A model generated the notes under the pieces. That model had not been told where the DNA came from. It did no database searches and saw only the letters and a list, made by a program, of their open reading frames with translations. From NCBI GenBank assembly GCA_945788445.1, contig CALZMA010000039.1, positions 1-7,612 of the forward strand: DNA of 7,612 nucleotides. The letters run 5' to 3'. This document shows positions 6,502 through 7,612 of the stretch, one piece after another. This DNA comes from an uncultured Bacteroidales bacterium. Its GTDB lineage: Bacteria > Bacteroidota > Bacteroidia > Bacteroidales > Bacteroidaceae. The position numbers and the translations under genes are program-made. How positions within the stretch are numbered: position 1 is the stretch's first letter; every line of letters begins with the position of its first letter.

Positions 6502-7612
6502 AGCCGCGCAGCGTGAGCACCTCGATTTGCGGCCAGGCCCCGAGGCGGTAGGGAATGCTGCCGCCGATGCCCGTAGAAACGTAGAGTTGCTGGTGTCCCT
6601 CGCGGTAGAGTCCGCCCCATTCCGGCATCATCCAGCTTGCGGGCGAGAAGCCCCCGATTTGCAGTTGCAGGGCGTGGGTGTGGCCCGACAGCATGAGCGC
6701 AACCTGCGGGTGCCGGCCCACGATGTCGCGCCGCCAGTGGCCGGGGTCGTGGCTGAGCAGCAGGGTGCAGCTGTGCGGAGGTATGTCAGCCAAAGCCTTG
6801 TCGAGATTTCCGTAGCTTGGAAAGGGCGGTTTGGAAATGTTTTCCACGCCCGCCACATAGAGCGTATCGCCGCCGCGCAGCAATGTGCGGTGGCGATTTT
6901 GCAATACCTCCCATCCCATTTCCCCTTCCATGCGCAGGAGCTGGCGGAAGCGTTCGGCACGTTCGCGGGGCGCGTGGACCGAGGCATAGGTCATGTAGTC
7001 GTGGTTGCCCAGGATGGCCAGGACACCGTCCTTCGCCCGCAGCCGCGAGAGCGTTTCCACAAAAGGTGCGGCCTCCTCGGCCGTGGTGTTTACCAAGTCG
7101 CCCGTGAAGACGATGAGGTCCGGTTGCTGCCGGTTCACGCTGTCCACCATTTGCGCCACAAAGTCCGTGTGGCCCGCGTAGGAACCCAGGTGGAGGTCCG
7201 AGATTTGCACAATTTTGTAGCCCTCGAAGCCCTTGGGCAATCCGCGGACTTTCAGTTCGGTGGAGCATACCTGCAGGCGGCGCCAGCCCCACAGCGTGCC
7301 GTAGAGTTGTGCAGCGGCCATGAGGAGGGCCAAGGCCATGGCACAGCGCGTGGCCCAGGCCTGCGAACCGAGGTGGAGCGCCGCTGCGCCGAGGCCCAGC
7401 AGGTCGGCCAGCACAAAGGTCAGCTTGGGCACGGCGATGCAGAGCAGCAGGGCGAAGGTGATTTGCAGCAGACCGGGCACTTCCACACGGCAGAGGAAGA
7501 GCCCCATACAAAACAGGGCCCCGAGCGTAGGCAACAAGAGCAGTGCCAAACGCCAGGGGCTTGGAGTGTCCCGAAGGTACATCCACCAGATGTAGCAGTC
7601 GGGGATAGAAAT
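6491..7612 (-). CDS. Membrane-anchored calcineurin-like metallophosphoesterase, 5' end beyond the window
   Basis: Residues are counted from the Met at 7582. About 100 hydrophobic residues, with membrane segments near 12-30, 38-60 and 78-97, precede a calcineurin-like phosphoesterase domain (about 120-355). All its metal-binding motifs are present: ISDLHLGS (D129, H131), TGDLVN (D162), GNHDY (N193, H194), LSHDP (H278) and SGHTH (H301, H303). The layout resembles the YaeI/YkuE group, some of which act on lipid-linked phosphates such as UDP-diacylglucosamine; the substrate here is unknown. The frame stays open from 7582 to the window edge and reads IPDCYIWWMYLR. That resembles the end of a first membrane helix, so the Met at 7582 is probably internal and the true start lies outside. 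The gene converges on the YhcH-family gene and overlaps it by 11 nt. Confidence 0.9.
   Translation of the reverse strand: MSIPDCYIWWMYLRDTPSPWRLALLLLPTLGALFCMGLFLCRVEVPGLLQITFALLLCIAVPKLTFVLADLLGLGAAALHLGSQAWATRCAMALALLMAAAQLYGTLWGWRRLQVCSTELKVRGLPKGFEGYKIVQISDLHLGSYAGHTDFVAQMVDSVNRQQPDLIVFTGDLVNTTAEEAAPFVETLSRLRAKDGVLAILGNHDYMTYASVHAPRERAERFRQLLRMEGEMGWEVLQNRHRTLLRGGDTLYVAGVENISKPPFPSYGNLDKALADIPPHSCTLLLSHDPGHWRRDIVGRHPQVALMLSGHTHALQLQIGGFSPASWMMPEWGGLYREGHQQLYVSTGIGGSIPYRLGAWPQIEVLTLRGFNR

Noticed and set aside
6491..7612. Short + strand frames opposite the phosphoesterase (6817-7107 and 7320-7595)
   Set aside because: They have biased composition, no domain, and lie opposite a gene with a full set of metallophosphoesterase motifs.

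Overview
The window carries most of a histidine biosynthesis operon on the + strand, running directly into two queuosine/7-deazaguanine genes. These are followed by a YhcH/YjgK/YiaL-family gene and, convergent on the - strand, a membrane-anchored calcineurin-like phosphoesterase cut by the right edge. The DNA is GC-rich (roughly 60-65 % by eye). Start codons lack convincing Shine-Dalgarno boxes, and one leader is A-rich. Together with the kind of HisC, HisB, HisIE and phosphoesterase proteins encoded, this suggests a high-GC member of the Bacteroidota, probably order Bacteroidales. That assignment rests on family resemblance recalled from memory, not on a search.

Layout: 18-2267 encodes one long polypeptide in which histidinol-phosphate aminotransferase (HisC) is fused to the two-domain HisB (histidinol-phosphate phosphatase plus imidazoleglycerol-phosphate dehydratase). 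hisH (2264-2851) and hisA (2848-3570) follow, each overlapping its upstream neighbour by an ATGA tetranucleotide. hisF (3598-4356) and the bifunctional hisIE (4418-5020) come after spacers of 27 and 61 nt. queD (5043-5396) and queE (5409-5990) follow after 22 and 12 nt. A 55-nt AT-rich spacer with short repeats precedes the YhcH-family gene (6046-6501). Its 3' end overlaps the end of the - strand phosphoesterase gene (6491 to beyond 7612) by 11 nt.

Together the his genes in view cover pathway steps 2 to 8. HisIE performs PRPP-ATP hydrolysis and cyclohydrolysis, HisA the isomerisation, and HisHF forms the imidazole ring. The HisC-HisB fusion then carries out the next three consecutive steps (dehydration, transamination, dephosphorylation) to histidinol. 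hisG and hisD are not in the window and would be expected to the left. QueD and QueE make 6-carboxytetrahydropterin and then 7-carboxy-7-deazaguanine; queC and the rest of the pathway are not here.

The most distinctive feature is the three-activity HisC-HisB fusion. I see no CRISPR array, tRNA, rRNA, insertion sequence, phage gene or defence system, and no evidence of a wholly new system. No gene-free stretch exceeds about 61 bases.
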